From positions 6,168,501 through 6,232,500 of the forward strand of contig NZ_CP022219.1 in assembly GCF_004114915.1 (NCBI RefSeq): 64,000 nucleotides of DNA, given 5' to 3'. Of the stretch, positions 18,591-27,435 are shown piece after piece. Both the position numbers and the translations under genes were made by a program. Position 1 is the stretch's first letter. Every line of letters starts with the position of its first letter. The notes beneath the pieces were generated by a model. It saw only the letters and a list, made by a program, of their open reading frames with translations. It did no database searches and was not told the origin of the DNA. Origin of the DNA: Bradyrhizobium guangxiense. Lineage in GTDB: Bacteria; Pseudomonadota; Alphaproteobacteria; Rhizobiales; Xanthobacteraceae.

Positions 18591-19690
18591 TCCGCAGCCT
18601 CCTTCATGGCAGCGGGCGCATTGGCATCCGCGAACTCCTGACGCAGCTTGCGGAGCAATCCGAGCTCGGACTGGAAGTCGACATAATGCGGCAGCTTGAG
18701 ATGCTCGACGAAGCCCGTCGCCTGAACGTTGTCCGAATGCGACATTACGAATTCCTCATCCTGCGCCGGGGCCAGCGCCTCTTCGCCGAGCTCGCGGGCG
18801 CGCAGCGCGCGGTCGACCAGCGCCATCGACATGGTCTTGCGCTCGCTCTGGCCGAAGGCGAGGCCATAGCCGCGGGTGAAGCACGGCGCTTCGGTCGCCG
18901 AGCCTTTGAACTGATTGACCATCTGGCACTCGGTCAGCTCGATCGCGCCAAGCGGCACGGCGAAGCCGGCGTCCTCCGCGAAGAACTCCACCTCGACCTC
19001 GCCGAAGCGGATCTCGCCGGCGAAGGGGTGGTTGCGGCCGTAGCCGCGCTGGGTGGAATAGCCCATCGCCAGCAAAAATCCTTCGTCGCCCCGCGCGAGG
19101 TTCTGCAGGCGCAAATCGCGATCCGCCGGAAAATTCAGCGGCTCGCGGGGGAGATCGCCGACGCTGGCGCCGTCCTCGGCCTGCGGCGAGGATTCGATCA
19201 GGCCGTCGCGGCCGAGAATGTCCGTCACGCGCGGTGTCGGCGCGGTGGACGCTTCAGCGGAGGCCGGCGCCTCCGGCACGAATCCTTGCGCGAGCGAGGG
19301 ATCGAGCAGGCGGTGGGTATAGTCGAAAGTCGGCCCGAGGATCTGGCCGCCCGGAATGTCCTTGAAGGTCGAGGATACTCGCCGCTGCACCCGCATCGCG
19401 CCGGTGTCAACGGGCTCGCTCGCGCCGAAACGCGGCAGCGTGGCGCGGAAGGCGCGAACCAGGAAGATCGCCTCGATCAGGTCGCCGCGCGCCTGCTTGA
19501 TCGCAAGTGCCGCGAGCTCACGATCGTAGAGCGAGCCTTCGCTCATGACGCGGTCCACCGCGAGGCCGAGCTGCTCCGAGATCTGGTCGAGCGTGAGTTC
19601 CGGAACGCCCAGGTCGCCGCGCCGCTCATGCGCGAGCAGGCGATGGGCGTTCTCGATGGCGCGTTCGCCGCCTTTGACTGCGACATACAT
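18587..19690 (-). CDS. phnI: Carbon-phosphorus lyase complex subunit PhnI
   Basis: A 367-residue subunit of the PhnGHIJ core; with PhnG, H and L it exchanges the adenine of ATP for the phosphonate. MYVAVKGGERAIENAHRLLA at the start and VRAFRATLPRFG are classical PhnI sequence, as are PGGQILGPTFDYTHRLLDP and MVNQFKGSATEAPCFTRGYG. It overlaps phnJ by 4 bp and starts 4 bp after phnH. Confidence 0.95.
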   Translation of the reverse strand: MYVAVKGGERAIENAHRLLAHERRGDLGVPELTLDQISEQLGLAVDRVMSEGSLYDRELAALAIKQARGDLIEAIFLVRAFRATLPRFGASEPVDTGAMRVQRRVSSTFKDIPGGQILGPTFDYTHRLLDPSLAQGFVPEAPASAEASTAPTPRVTDILGRDGLIESSPQAEDGASVGDLPREPLNFPADRDLRLQNLARGDEGFLLAMGYSTQRGYGRNHPFAGEIRFGEVEVEFFAEDAGFAVPLGAIELTECQMVNQFKGSATEAPCFTRGYGLAFGQSERKTMSMALVDRALRARELGEEALAPAQDEEFVMSHSDNVQATGFVEHLKLPHYVDFQSELGLLRKLRQEFADANAPAAMKEAAE

Positions 19691-19694
19691 GCTT

Positions 19695-20303
19695 TCAGCT
19701 TCCCTTGCTCACGACGCGGGTGGTGCGGGGGATCGCGACCACGGCGTCATCGGCGACCAGCACCACGTCGATGCCGCGCGGAAACAACACCTCGTTGAGA
19801 TGCAGGCGCTCGAACAGATCGAACGGCCTGATCGACGCCTGCAGCGTCGCGGTACCGTCGATGCCCGGTCCGCGCAGCTCGAAGGGGCGACCCGATTCGA
19901 GACTCTCGACCTGCACGATCAACGTGGTCGAACGATCCGGATATTCGCTGGTGCCGAGCGCAAAGCACTCCAGCGCCGGCAGCAAGGCGCCGTCGCCGAT
20001 CAAAGCAAAGCTCGCGATGGAGCAATCCTGCACCACGGGCGCGCCGGTATGAAATTTCAACCATTTCACTGCGTCCGAGCTCTCCGCCATCCGCGCATCC
20101 AGCCACAGCGGCGTGTCGTGGTCGAACAGCGTCAGCGCGATCGCGGCGGTGCCGCGCATCATCGCCCCGGGCATGCCCGCTGCCGGCACGATGCGCTGGA
20201 CCGAGCCCGGCCGCGCCATCGCATCCATCACCGAGCGAAAGGTCGATTGCGCCGACAGCACCTTGTCGGCGAAACCCGGCGGCAGTTCCGCAATCGTGGT
20301 CAT
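19695..20303 (-). CDS. phnH: Phosphonate C-P lyase system protein PhnH
   Basis: A 202-residue PLP-transferase-like-fold subunit without cofactor, part of the C-P lyase core. AQSTFRSVMDAMARPGSVQR near the N-terminus is diagnostic. The ATG at 20303 is four bases after the phnG stop and has GAGG upstream; the frame is open to 20342 inside phnG. Confidence 0.94.
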   Translation of the reverse strand: MTTIAELPPGFADKVLSAQSTFRSVMDAMARPGSVQRIVPAAGMPGAMMRGTAAIALTLFDHDTPLWLDARMAESSDAVKWLKFHTGAPVVQDCSIASFALIGDGALLPALECFALGTSEYPDRSTTLIVQVESLESGRPFELRGPGIDGTATLQASIRPFDLFERLHLNEVLFPRGIDVVLVADDAVVAIPRTTRVVSKGS

Positions 20304-20307
20304 GACC

Positions 20308-20772
20308 TCACCCCTCACCGCGCACCATGGTGTAGAAATCAACCTTCGTCGCAGCGGTCTCGGCCGCAGCCCGCTGGCGCGCGGCCATCAGCTGCTCACG
20401 CAGCGGCGCAATCACGTCCCGCTCCACCGCGCTGCCGAAATCGCGCGATTGCACCAGCGCATCGCACAGCGCGATCAGCCGCGCCTTCTCGCCGTCGCGC
20501 CCCAGCGTGTAACCGAAGCCGCCCTCGCCGCTCTCGAGCCGAACCGCGGCGCGCGACACCGTGGCTTCGCCGAGGTTGAACGGAGCGCCATCGCCGCCGA
20601 CCCGGCCGCGCAGCATGACGAGGCCGTTTTCGGGCGCCCGCAGATCCCGATGGGCCGGGACGCTTAAATTGCGGAGGCGGGCGGCGATCTCGCCCGCCTC
20701 CGCGTTCGCCAGCACGGCCATCGCGGCCTTGCGCTGGGCTTGCTGGTCATTGTGCTGGGTCACCCGATCCAC
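20308..20772 (-). CDS. phnG: Phosphonate C-P lyase system protein PhnG
   Basis: A 154-residue PhnG, first gene of the core operon. Typical stretches are RAPENGLVMLRGRVGGDGAPFNLGEAT and ALCDALVQS. Translation probably begins at the GTG at 20772. The upstream 120 bp hold a Pho box and a 28-bp palindrome and form the control region shared with divergent phnF. Confidence 0.92.
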   Translation of the reverse strand: MDRVTQHNDQQAQRKAAMAVLANAEAGEIAARLRNLSVPAHRDLRAPENGLVMLRGRVGGDGAPFNLGEATVSRAAVRLESGEGGFGYTLGRDGEKARLIALCDALVQSRDFGSAVERDVIAPLREQLMAARQRAAAETAATKVDFYTMVRGEG

Positions 20773-20800
20773 CGAACCTCTTGATAGAACTTGCCGCGCT

Positions 20801-20828
20801 CAAGTTGTCTATGATAATAGACAACTTG
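20801..20828. promoter_or_regulatory. 28-bp perfect inverted repeat, likely PhnF operator
   Basis: CAAGTTGTCTAT (20801-20812) and ATAGACAACTTG (20817-20828) form a perfect 12-bp inverted repeat separated by GATA. It lies between divergent phnF and phnG. GntR/HutC-family regulators such as PhnF bind this kind of palindrome next to their own gene. It overlaps the -10 proposed for the phnG promoter and would cover the transcription start. Confidence 0.75.
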
Positions 20829-20859
20829 ATATGGGAGCGCCATGACTGTTTCGTGACAA
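20826..20859 (-). promoter_or_regulatory. Pho box and -10 element of the phnG operon
   Basis: On the minus strand TTGTCAC-GAAA-CAGTCAT (20859 to 20842) matches two CTGTCAT-type half sites, six of seven bases each, with the 4-bp gap that gives an 11-bp period. Ten bases downstream is TATCAA (20831 to 20826), a fair -10 at the spacing usual for PhoB-dependent promoters. It reads toward phnG. Confidence 0.7.
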
Positions 20860-20892
20860 GTCCGTGATTTCTGGGCTAGGCTGACCGGCGAT

Positions 20893-21621
20893 ATGAGCAT
20901 GCAAGACACTGCATCGTCCGGCGTGGCGCTCTGGCGCCTCGTTGCCGACGGCATCGAGCGCGGCATCGCCGACGGACGCTTTGCGGCCGGCGACAAATTG
21001 CCGGGTGAGATGGAGATCGCCGAAACCTATCGCGTGAACCGCCACACCGTGCGGCGCGCGCTGGCAGCCCTCGCCGAGCGCGGCTTGGTGCGCGCCGAGC
21101 GCGGCAGCGGAACCTATGTCGAGGCCCAGAAGCTCGCCTATCCCTTGCGCTCGCGCCCCCGCTTCTCGGAGATCGTCGGCGCCGGCGGCCGCGAGCCGCG
21201 CGGCCAGTTGATCGAGGCGTCCGACGATGTCGCGACCCGGGAGCTGGCGCGCGAGCTGGGCTTGAAGGCCGGCGCGCCCCTGGTGCGGATCGAGGCGATC
21301 CGCCTCGCGGACCGCACGCCGATCTGCGTCTCGACCACTTGGCTGTCGGCCGAGCTGTTTCCGAATGCGGGCGCGGTGTTCGCCGCCACGCGCTCGATGA
21401 CCAAGCTGCTCGCGCATTACGGCGTGCGCGACTATCGCCGCGGCGCGACCCGGATCACCGCCGGCATCGTGGACGCCACCGACGCGGCCCGGCTCGATCT
21501 CGCGCTGGGGCGCCCGATCCTGGTGGTCGACGCCACCGACCACGATCTCCAGGGCAAGCCGCTGGTGACGAAGCATTCGCGGTTTGCGGCAGAGCGGGTG
21601 GAGTTTCTGGTGGAGTCGTAA
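20893..21621 (+). CDS. phnF: Phosphonate metabolism transcriptional regulator, GntR/HutC family
   Basis: A 242-residue regulator: N-terminal GntR winged HTH (residues about 10-80; EMEIAETYRVNRHTVRRALA is the helix-turn-helix) followed by a UTRA ligand-binding domain with PLVRIEAIRLADRTPICVSTTWL. Located divergently between phnG and the 3' end of phnE2, the usual place for PhnF. It probably represses the phnG operon and itself through the palindrome at 20801-20828. The ribosome site is weak; ATG at 20899 is an alternative. Confidence 0.92.
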   Translation: MSMQDTASSGVALWRLVADGIERGIADGRFAAGDKLPGEMEIAETYRVNRHTVRRALAALAERGLVRAERGSGTYVEAQKLAYPLRSRPRFSEIVGAGGREPRGQLIEASDDVATRELARELGLKAGAPLVRIEAIRLADRTPICVSTTWLSAELFPNAGAVFAATRSMTKLLAHYGVRDYRRGATRITAGIVDATDAARLDLALGRPILVVDATDHDLQGKPLVTKHSRFAAERVEFLVES

Positions 21622-21647
21622 GGGACGCTCTCTCCGCGACACCGGAG

Positions 21648-21743
21648 TCGTAGGGTGGGCAAAGGCGCACTTGCGCCGTGCCCGCGATCATTCTCGATCG
21701 CTAGAGGTCGTGGGCACGCTACGCTTTGCCCGCCCCACGGCAC
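21648..21743. repeat. Palindromic repeat with GTAGGGTGGGCAAAG ends
   Basis: Starts GTAGGGTGGGCAAAGG at 21649 and ends with the near-complement CTTTGCCCGCCCCACG; inner arms are CCGTGCCCGCGA and GTCGTGGGCACGC. It sits between the convergent phnF and phnE2. This looks like a dispersed rhizobial intergenic repeat. Confidence 0.65.
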
Positions 21744-21749
21744 CTGCGA

Positions 21750-22598
21750 TCACGCCACTGCCCGCCTTCCAATGATCGCAAAGCGCAGCTTGCCCGAGAT
21801 GAAATCGATCGCGGCGACCGCGACCAGAATCATCAGGATCAGGAACGACACCTTCTGCCATTCCAGCACGCGGATCTGCTCGGCGAGCTGGAGGCCGATG
21901 CCGCCGGCGCCGACAATGCCGATGATGGTGGCCGAGCGGGTGTTCGACTCGATGAAATAGAGCACCTGGCCGGCGATGACCGGCAGCACCTGCGGCATCA
22001 GCCCAAAGCGGATCTCGTGCAGCGCACTGCCACCGGCGGCGCGGACGCCTTCGACCTGCTTCTGGTCGGCGCCCTCGATCGCCTCCGAGAACAGCTTGCC
22101 GAAGGCGCCGAAATCCGACACCGCGATGGCGAGCACGCCGGCGAACGGGCCGAGCCCGACCACGTTGATCCACACCAGCGCCCAGATCAGCGTGTCGACC
22201 CCGCGGATCGAATCCAGGATACGGCGTACGGGGAAGCGCAGGATCTGCGAGGGTATGACGTTGCGCGCGGCCAGCAGGCTGACCGGGAGCGCAAATACGG
22301 CGGCGAGCGTCGTGCCGAGCAACGCGATCGAGAGCGTCTCGCCCAGCGCCTTCAGATAGACCGGCAGCGAGGAACCGGGGTCGGGCGGAATCATCATCAA
22401 TGTAATCCAGCCGAGCTGGCTGAGGCCGGCAATGAACCGCGACGGCGAGAAATCGAGATCGACGAGGCCGTAGACCAGGATCGCGAACGCGGCGACGATC
22501 ATCGCCGGCACGGCAAGACGCGCCGAGGCCGGCCGGTCGAACACATCGGGGTAGCGCGCGCGAATCTCTCGCGCGTCGACCTCGTACGGCTTCGTCAC
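21750..22598 (-). CDS. phnE: Phosphonate ABC transporter permease PhnE (second copy)
   Basis: A 282-residue inner-membrane permease with several hydrophobic segments; the cytoplasmic EAA-like loop is AGGSALHEIRFGLMPQVLPVIAGQVLYF and the helix IIGIVGAGGIGLQLAEQIRV follows. The start is a GTG at 22598 with AGGAGG upstream, overlapping the first phnE stop by 4 bp. Two consecutive phnE genes form a heterodimeric pore in rhizobial PhnCDE systems. Confidence 0.92.
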   Translation of the reverse strand: MTKPYEVDAREIRARYPDVFDRPASARLAVPAMIVAAFAILVYGLVDLDFSPSRFIAGLSQLGWITLMMIPPDPGSSLPVYLKALGETLSIALLGTTLAAVFALPVSLLAARNVIPSQILRFPVRRILDSIRGVDTLIWALVWINVVGLGPFAGVLAIAVSDFGAFGKLFSEAIEGADQKQVEGVRAAGGSALHEIRFGLMPQVLPVIAGQVLYFIESNTRSATIIGIVGAGGIGLQLAEQIRVLEWQKVSFLILMILVAVAAIDFISGKLRFAIIGRRAVA

Positions 22599-23479
22599 GT
22601 CCGCGCCTCCTTGCCGAACAGGCGGCCGCGCAGCCAGCCGGTGGTGATGTCGATGATGAAGACGGTGACGATGATGGTGAGCAGGATGGCGCTGACGTCC
22701 GAATAGTAGAACTTGCGGATGGCGACGACGAGCTCCTGGCCGATGCCTCCGGCCCCGACGAAGCCCATCACGGAGGCCTCGCGCACGTTGATCTCGAAGC
22801 GCAGTAGCGCATAGCTGGCATAGCCGGCGGTGACCTGCGGCACGATGGCAAAGCGCATGCAGGAGAGCCAGCTCGCCCCGGTCGAGCGGATGCCCTCGAC
22901 CGGTTTCATGTCGGCATTCTCGACGATCTCCGAGAACAGTTTTCCCAGCGCGCCGGTGGAGTGGATCGCGATCGCCAGCACGCCCGCCATCGGTCCGAGC
23001 CCGAAAGCAATGACGAAGACAAGCGCGAAGACGATGCCGGGAACGGTGCGGGCGAATTCCAGCAGGCGCCGGACCACGAAGCGCAGCCAGGGGGACGGCG
23101 AGGTGTTTTCGGCCGCGAAGAAATTCAGGCAGAACGCGAAGGTCGCGCCGATCAACGTGCCGACATAGCTGATGAGCAGGGTCTCGCCCAGCATCTTCAG
23201 CCATTTGCGCCAGCCCCAGAGCCACTCACCGACATCGGTCCAGACCCGCTGGCCGTTGTCCAGCGTGAGGATCCGGTCGAAATAGCTGATGAAGTTGCCG
23301 AAATAGGTGAACAGCGTGCGCAGATTCACTTCAGCGCCGATGGCGGCGAGAACCAGCGCGGCGGCAAAGACGCCGGCTCCCAGCAACAGGCGAAGCCGCC
23401 TGCGCGAAACCGCCTGGCGATAGGCGGCATTGAGCGCGGCAAGCTGCTGCTCGGGGAGGATCGAAACCGCTGTCGTCAT
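22595..23479 (-). CDS. phnE: Phosphonate ABC transporter permease PhnE (first copy)
   Basis: A 294-residue permease paralogous to the next gene. The conserved cytoplasmic segment is TGASWLSCMRFAIVPQVTAG and the following helix MGFVGAGGIGQELVVAIRKF. The ATG at 23479 is chosen by homology; the frame extends to 23503. Transcribed with phnC and phnD upstream. Confidence 0.92.
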   Translation of the reverse strand: MTTAVSILPEQQLAALNAAYRQAVSRRRLRLLLGAGVFAAALVLAAIGAEVNLRTLFTYFGNFISYFDRILTLDNGQRVWTDVGEWLWGWRKWLKMLGETLLISYVGTLIGATFAFCLNFFAAENTSPSPWLRFVVRRLLEFARTVPGIVFALVFVIAFGLGPMAGVLAIAIHSTGALGKLFSEIVENADMKPVEGIRSTGASWLSCMRFAIVPQVTAGYASYALLRFEINVREASVMGFVGAGGIGQELVVAIRKFYYSDVSAILLTIIVTVFIIDITTGWLRGRLFGKEART

Positions 23480-23553
23480 CGGCCTGAGGTGAGGTCCCGT
23501 CAAAGAAAGAGCCGGGTCGATCGACCCGGCTCCAGGTGCATTCGTCCCAAAAC

Positions 23554-24489
23554 TCAGGACGCCTTCTTCTTACGCAGCGCATCGACGAACTTGATCAGCT
23601 CGATCGTACCATCCCAGTCCTTGGTGGTGGCCGGATGAAAGCCCTTCTTCTGGCCGTCCTGGAGACGATCGAAAGCCGCCTTGTCCTTGGCCGGCGCGTC
23701 GAAGAACGCCTTCGCGATCGCCGCCTTGGCGTCCTCCGGCAGGTCGGAATTATAGGCATAAGGGCCGTTGATGATCGGCGCCGACTTGTGGATGATGCGG
23801 AAGTCGTCCTTCTTCATCGGCGTGCCGTCGGCATTCTTCAGCATGCCCTTGGTCAGCATCTGTGCCAGCGTCGAATCGTCGTCGCTGGTCCACTGGTTGG
23901 CGGCGACGTCCACGGTGCCCTGCGCCAGTGCCAGCATGGCGTTCTCGTGGCTGCCGGTGAAGACGACCTTGCTGAAATAGGTATCGGCATCATGGATGCC
24001 CATCTTGTCGAGCTCGAAGCGCGGCACGTTGTTGCCGGAGGTCGAGTTCGGATCGACCAGGCCGAGGTTCTTGCCCTTGAGCTGATCGATGCTCTTGTAG
24101 GGGCTGCTCGCCTTGACGAAGAACACCGAATAATAGCCGGTCGAGCCGTCGGCGTTGATGTCGTTGGCGAAGGCATCGGTCTTGACGCCGGTCAGGCGCG
24201 CGCGAGCGAACGAGGCCGAGCCGTAGCTGGCGATGTGGATGTTCCCGGCGCGCTGGCCTTCGATGACAGCGGCATAGTCGTTGGCGATGCGCAGCGTGAC
24301 CTTCACGCCCAGTTCCTTGGACAGATAGCTCATGAACGGCGCCCAGCGCTCGGTGACGCCCGAGGCGTTTTCCGCCGGGATGACCGCGAAGGTCAGCTCG
24401 GGATATTTGGCCTTCCAGTCCTCGGCGGAGGCGGAGGCCGTGAATGCGAGCGCGGCGGCGCCGGCGAGAACCAGTCTGCGAGTGATCAT
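23554..24489 (-). CDS. phnD: Phosphonate ABC transporter substrate-binding protein
   Basis: A 311-residue periplasmic receptor with a signal peptide ending ASASA (residues 18-22). Family sequence includes FAVIPAENASGVTERW, GLVDPNSTSGNNVPRFEL and VFTGSHENAMLALAQGTVDVAA, the latter two contributing phosphonate-binding Ser/Thr and His residues. The frame is open to 24753 but the ATG at 24489 begins the signal peptide. Downstream of phnC, upstream of the two phnE genes. Confidence 0.94.
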   Translation of the reverse strand: MITRRLVLAGAAALAFTASASAEDWKAKYPELTFAVIPAENASGVTERWAPFMSYLSKELGVKVTLRIANDYAAVIEGQRAGNIHIASYGSASFARARLTGVKTDAFANDINADGSTGYYSVFFVKASSPYKSIDQLKGKNLGLVDPNSTSGNNVPRFELDKMGIHDADTYFSKVVFTGSHENAMLALAQGTVDVAANQWTSDDDSTLAQMLTKGMLKNADGTPMKKDDFRIIHKSAPIINGPYAYNSDLPEDAKAAIAKAFFDAPAKDKAAFDRLQDGQKKGFHPATTKDWDGTIELIKFVDALRKKKAS

Positions 24490-24575
24490 GATACCCTCTT
24501 CATCGGTTGGGTCGGTTGACGCAAAGACTTGCAACGAAGACTTGCAACGAAGACTTGCAGCGAAACAGAAGCCGC

Positions 24576-25385
24576 TCAGGCGGCCGCAGCCGTTCCGAGC
24601 GCCGGGACGGCGTCGGGCGCCGGGACAGGCATCGCACCCATGACGTCGGCGGCTTCGAGATCGTAGAGCTCGCGCGCCACGTGATCGGTCAGCGCGGACG
24701 GCGCACCGTCGAACACGACGCGCCCCGCCGCCATGCCGATCAGGCGATCGCAATAATTGCGGGCGAGATCGAGCGAATGCAGGTTGCAGAGCACGGTGAT
24801 GCCGAAATGCTTGTTGATGCGCAGAAGCGCGTCCATCACGATCTTGGTGTTGCGCGGATCGAGCGAGGCGATCGGCTCGTCGGCGAGGATGACGTCGGGC
24901 TGCTGCACCAGGGCGCGCGCGATCGCCACGCGCTGCTGCTGGCCGCCGGAGAGCTGGTCGGCGCGCTGGGCGGCGAGCGAGGCAATGTCGAACTGTTCGA
25001 GCGCGGACATCGCCAGCGCCTTGTCTTGCTCCGGCCAGATTTGCGACAGCGAGCGCCAGGCCGGCATGGTCGCAAGTCGTCCCATCAGGACATTGGTGAG
25101 GACATCAAGCCGCCCGACCAGGTTGAACTGCTGGAAGATCATCGCCGAACGCGCCCGCCACTGCCGCAGCTCCTTGCCGCGCAGCGCGGTGACGTCAGTC
25201 CCGTCGAACAGGATGCGGCCCTCAGTCGGCGTCACCAGGCGGTTGATGGTCCGCAGCAGCGTCGACTTGCCGGCGCCGGATCGTCCGATCACACCGACGA
25301 AGCCGCCGGGGGGAATTTGAAACGAGGCATCGTCCACCGCGGCCTTTCTGCCGAAGCGACACGTTAGACCTTCCACCACCAGCAT
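24576..25385 (-). CDS. phnC: Phosphonate ABC transporter ATP-binding protein
   Basis: A 269-residue transport ATPase. Walker [10 protein letters not shown] at residues 34-42, signature LSGGQQQR at 145-152, Walker B VILADEP at about 165-171. The ATG at 25385 has GGAG seven bases upstream; an in-frame TTG at 25412 would add nine residues but coincides with the end of a palindrome. First gene of phnCDE1E2. Confidence 0.93.
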   Translation of the reverse strand: MLVVEGLTCRFGRKAAVDDASFQIPPGGFVGVIGRSGAGKSTLLRTINRLVTPTEGRILFDGTDVTALRGKELRQWRARSAMIFQQFNLVGRLDVLTNVLMGRLATMPAWRSLSQIWPEQDKALAMSALEQFDIASLAAQRADQLSGGQQQRVAIARALVQQPDVILADEPIASLDPRNTKIVMDALLRINKHFGITVLCNLHSLDLARNYCDRLIGMAAGRVVFDGAPSALTDHVARELYDLEAADVMGAMPVPAPDAVPALGTAAAA

Positions 25386-25389
25386 GCAC

Positions 25390-25410
25390 GGCTCCAGATT
25401 AACTGGAGCC
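25390..25410 (-). promoter_or_regulatory. Hairpin over the phnC ribosome-binding site
   Basis: GGCTCCAG (25390-25397) and CTGGAGCC (25403-25410) can form an 8-bp stem with a 5-base loop in the phnC leader RNA. The GGAG serving the ATG at 25385 lies in one arm, so the stem could limit initiation. Confidence 0.4.
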
Positions 25411-25428
25411 AACCGCTAACGCCGGCGC

Positions 25429-25446
25429 TTGACACTTGTGTGACAG
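25429..25446 (-). promoter_or_regulatory. Pho box upstream of phnC
   Basis: On the minus strand CTGTCAC-ACAA-GTGTCAA is two CTGTCAT-like half sites (six and five of seven matches) with the standard 4-bp gap, 43 bp upstream of the phnC ATG. A -10 at the expected distance is poor (TTAGCG). Confidence 0.6.
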
Positions 25447-25483
25447 GCGCGTCGCGGTGCGGCGATCCTACACACCTCGTCCC

Positions 25484-25512
25484 CTGTCATCGCAGCGTCA
25501 TGACATCGTCAT
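25484..25512 (+). promoter_or_regulatory. Three-unit Pho box upstream of the transferase operon
   Basis: CTGTCAT (25484), GCGTCAT (25495) and TCGTCAT (25506) repeat every 11 bp, the period of tandem PhoB monomers. The first unit is a perfect half site. It reads toward the plus-strand operon starting at 25560. Confidence 0.65.
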
Positions 25513-25559
25513 CAAGCCGCTCGAAGAGGAACGCCCACCCTCGCACCCTCGGATTCGAC

Positions 25560-26228
25560 ATGGCCGCCAAAGCTCTTTCGGTTCAGCCGACCATCGACCC
25601 CTCGGCCAAGCTGCATGAGACCAGGCTCGGCGCCTATACCGAGGTCGGCGCGCGCACGATTTTGCATGAAGTGGCGATGGGCGATTACTCCTATGTCGTG
25701 AACGATTCGCAAATCACCTACACCACGATCGGGAAGTTCTGCTCGATCGCGGCAATGACGCGGATCAATCCCGGCAACCATCCGATGCACCGCGCGACTC
25801 AGGCGCATTTCACCTATCGCTCCAGCGCCTATTTCGAGGGCGAGAGCGACGATGCCGAGTTCTTCGACTGGCGGCGGCAGCATCACGTCCATATCGGCCA
25901 CGACGTCTGGATCGGCCACGGCGCGATCGTGCTGCCGGGCCGCAACATCGGCACCGGCGCGGTGATCGCGGCCGGCGCCATCGTCACCAAAGATGTGCCG
26001 GCCTACACCATTGTCGCTGGCAATCCGGCTCGCATCGTGCGGCGGCGGTTCTCTGAGGAGATCGCCGGACGGCTCGCGCGGCTCGCCTGGTGGGACTGGG
26101 ATCACGACAAATTGCGCGAGGCCCTGCCCGATTTCCGCAAGCTCGGGATTGAAGATTTTCTTGCGGCATACGAAGCACGGACGAGCTCTCTCGCCAGTTC
26201 TCCCAGCAAACGAAGCGCGGTCGCGTGA
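25560..26228 (+). CDS. Phosphonate metabolism hexapeptide-repeat acetyltransferase-like protein
   Basis: A 222-residue left-handed beta-helix transferase (Xat/CatB-like). Hexapeptide pattern is clear in [18 protein letters not shown] and [32 protein letters not shown]; the catalytic His is probably in [23 protein letters not shown] or the HIGHDVW region as in chloramphenicol acetyltransferases. The family is regularly found beside C-P lyase genes; substrate unproven, acetylation of an aminophosphonate is plausible. The ATG at 25560 is preferred because an upstream ATG at 25500 lies inside the Pho box. It overlaps the phnM paralogue by 4 bp. Confidence 0.82.
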   Translation: MAAKALSVQPTIDPSAKLHETRLGAYTEVGARTILHEVAMGDYSYVVNDSQITYTTIGKFCSIAAMTRINPGNHPMHRATQAHFTYRSSAYFEGESDDAEFFDWRRQHHVHIGHDVWIGHGAIVLPGRNIGTGAVIAAGAIVTKDVPAYTIVAGNPARIVRRRFSEEIAGRLARLAWWDWDHDKLREALPDFRKLGIEDFLAAYEARTSSLASSPSKRSAVA

Positions 26229-27417
26229 CAGACATTTTTCTCGCAGGCGGCCGGGTCCTGATCGGCGCCGAACTGGTCGAAACGTCACTGGCGGTGTCCG
26301 GACAGGACATCGGCGCGATCGACACTCCTCGCGGCCGGACACGGCTGGCGATCGACGCGCGCAACCTGCTGGTGCTGCCCGGCATCGTCGATCTTCATGG
26401 CGATGCCTTCGAGCGGCAGATGATGCCCCGCGCCGGCGTCGACTTTCCGATCGACGTGGCACTGGCCGACAGCGATCGCCAAGCGATCAGCAACGGCATC
26501 ACCACGGTGTTTCACGCCACGACCTGCTCCTGGGAGCCGGGCCTGCGCAGCGCGGACAACGCGCGCGGCCTGATGGAGGCGATCGAGCGGCAGCGTCCGC
26601 AATTCGCCGCCGACACCCGCTTCCATCTGCGGCACGAGACCTACAATCTCGATGCCGAGGCCGAGATTGCCCAATGGCTGGCTGAAGCCGCGTCGACCTG
26701 TTCGCTTTCAACGACCACATGGACGGCACGGTCGCCGACCTGGCCAAGCCGCGCAAGCGCAACCGCATGGTGGAGCGCACCGGACTGTCGGCCGAGGAAT
26801 TCGACCGCCTGGTCGAGCGCGTGGTGTCGCGGGCCGACGAGGTGCCCGCTTCGGTGTCGCGGCTGGCCGTCGCGGCCCGGGGGGCCGAGGTGCGGATGCT
26901 CTCGCATGACGACGCGACGCCCGCGATGCGCCGCGAGTTTCGCGAGCTCGGCGCCTTGATCGCGGAGTTTCCGATCAACGAGGAGACGGCGCAGGCCGCG
27001 GCAAGTCACGGCGATGCCATCGTCTACGGCGCGCCGAACGTCGTGCGCGGCGCCAGCCACACCGGCTGGACCAAGGCTTCCGACATGATCGCCAAGGGGC
27101 TCTGCTCGGTGCTGGCGTCGGACTATTACTATCCCGCGCAGCTGCTCGCCGCGTTCCGCCTTGCCGCCGATGGCGTGCTGCCGCTGACGGAAGCCTGGGA
27201 TCTGGTCTCTGGCGGGCCTGCACGCGCAACCGGCCTCACTGATCGCGGTATGCTCGCGGAAGGTCGCCGCGCCGATATTCTGCTGGTCGACGACAGTGTG
27301 CCGCTGCGGCCGCGGCTGATCGCGGTGATCTCAGGCGGCAAGCTCGTGCATCTCACCGATGCGGGTCGGCTGCTCACCACGGCAGCAACGCCGCGCGAGG
27401 CTATCGTTGCGGCATAA
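26225..27417 (+). pseudogene. phnM: phnM paralogue broken by a single-base frameshift
   Basis: Encodes a PhnM-type amidohydrolase in two frames. Residues 1-155 are good from the ATG at 26225, including VDLHGDAFERQMMPRAGVDF, the form of the metal motif found in rhizobial PhnM. At about 26690 the frame must shift by one base: downstream the other frame reads VDLFAFNDHMDGTVADLAKP and continues to the stop at 27417 with MLSHDDATP and LASDYYYPAQLL. The DNA reads GCCGCGTCGAC where GCCGGCGTCGAC would restore the frame, so loss of one G is the simplest change. It could be a real lesion or a sequencing error. An intact phnM is at 15020-16171. Confidence 0.85.
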
Positions 27418-27435
27418 ATTGGTTATGCTGAGGCA

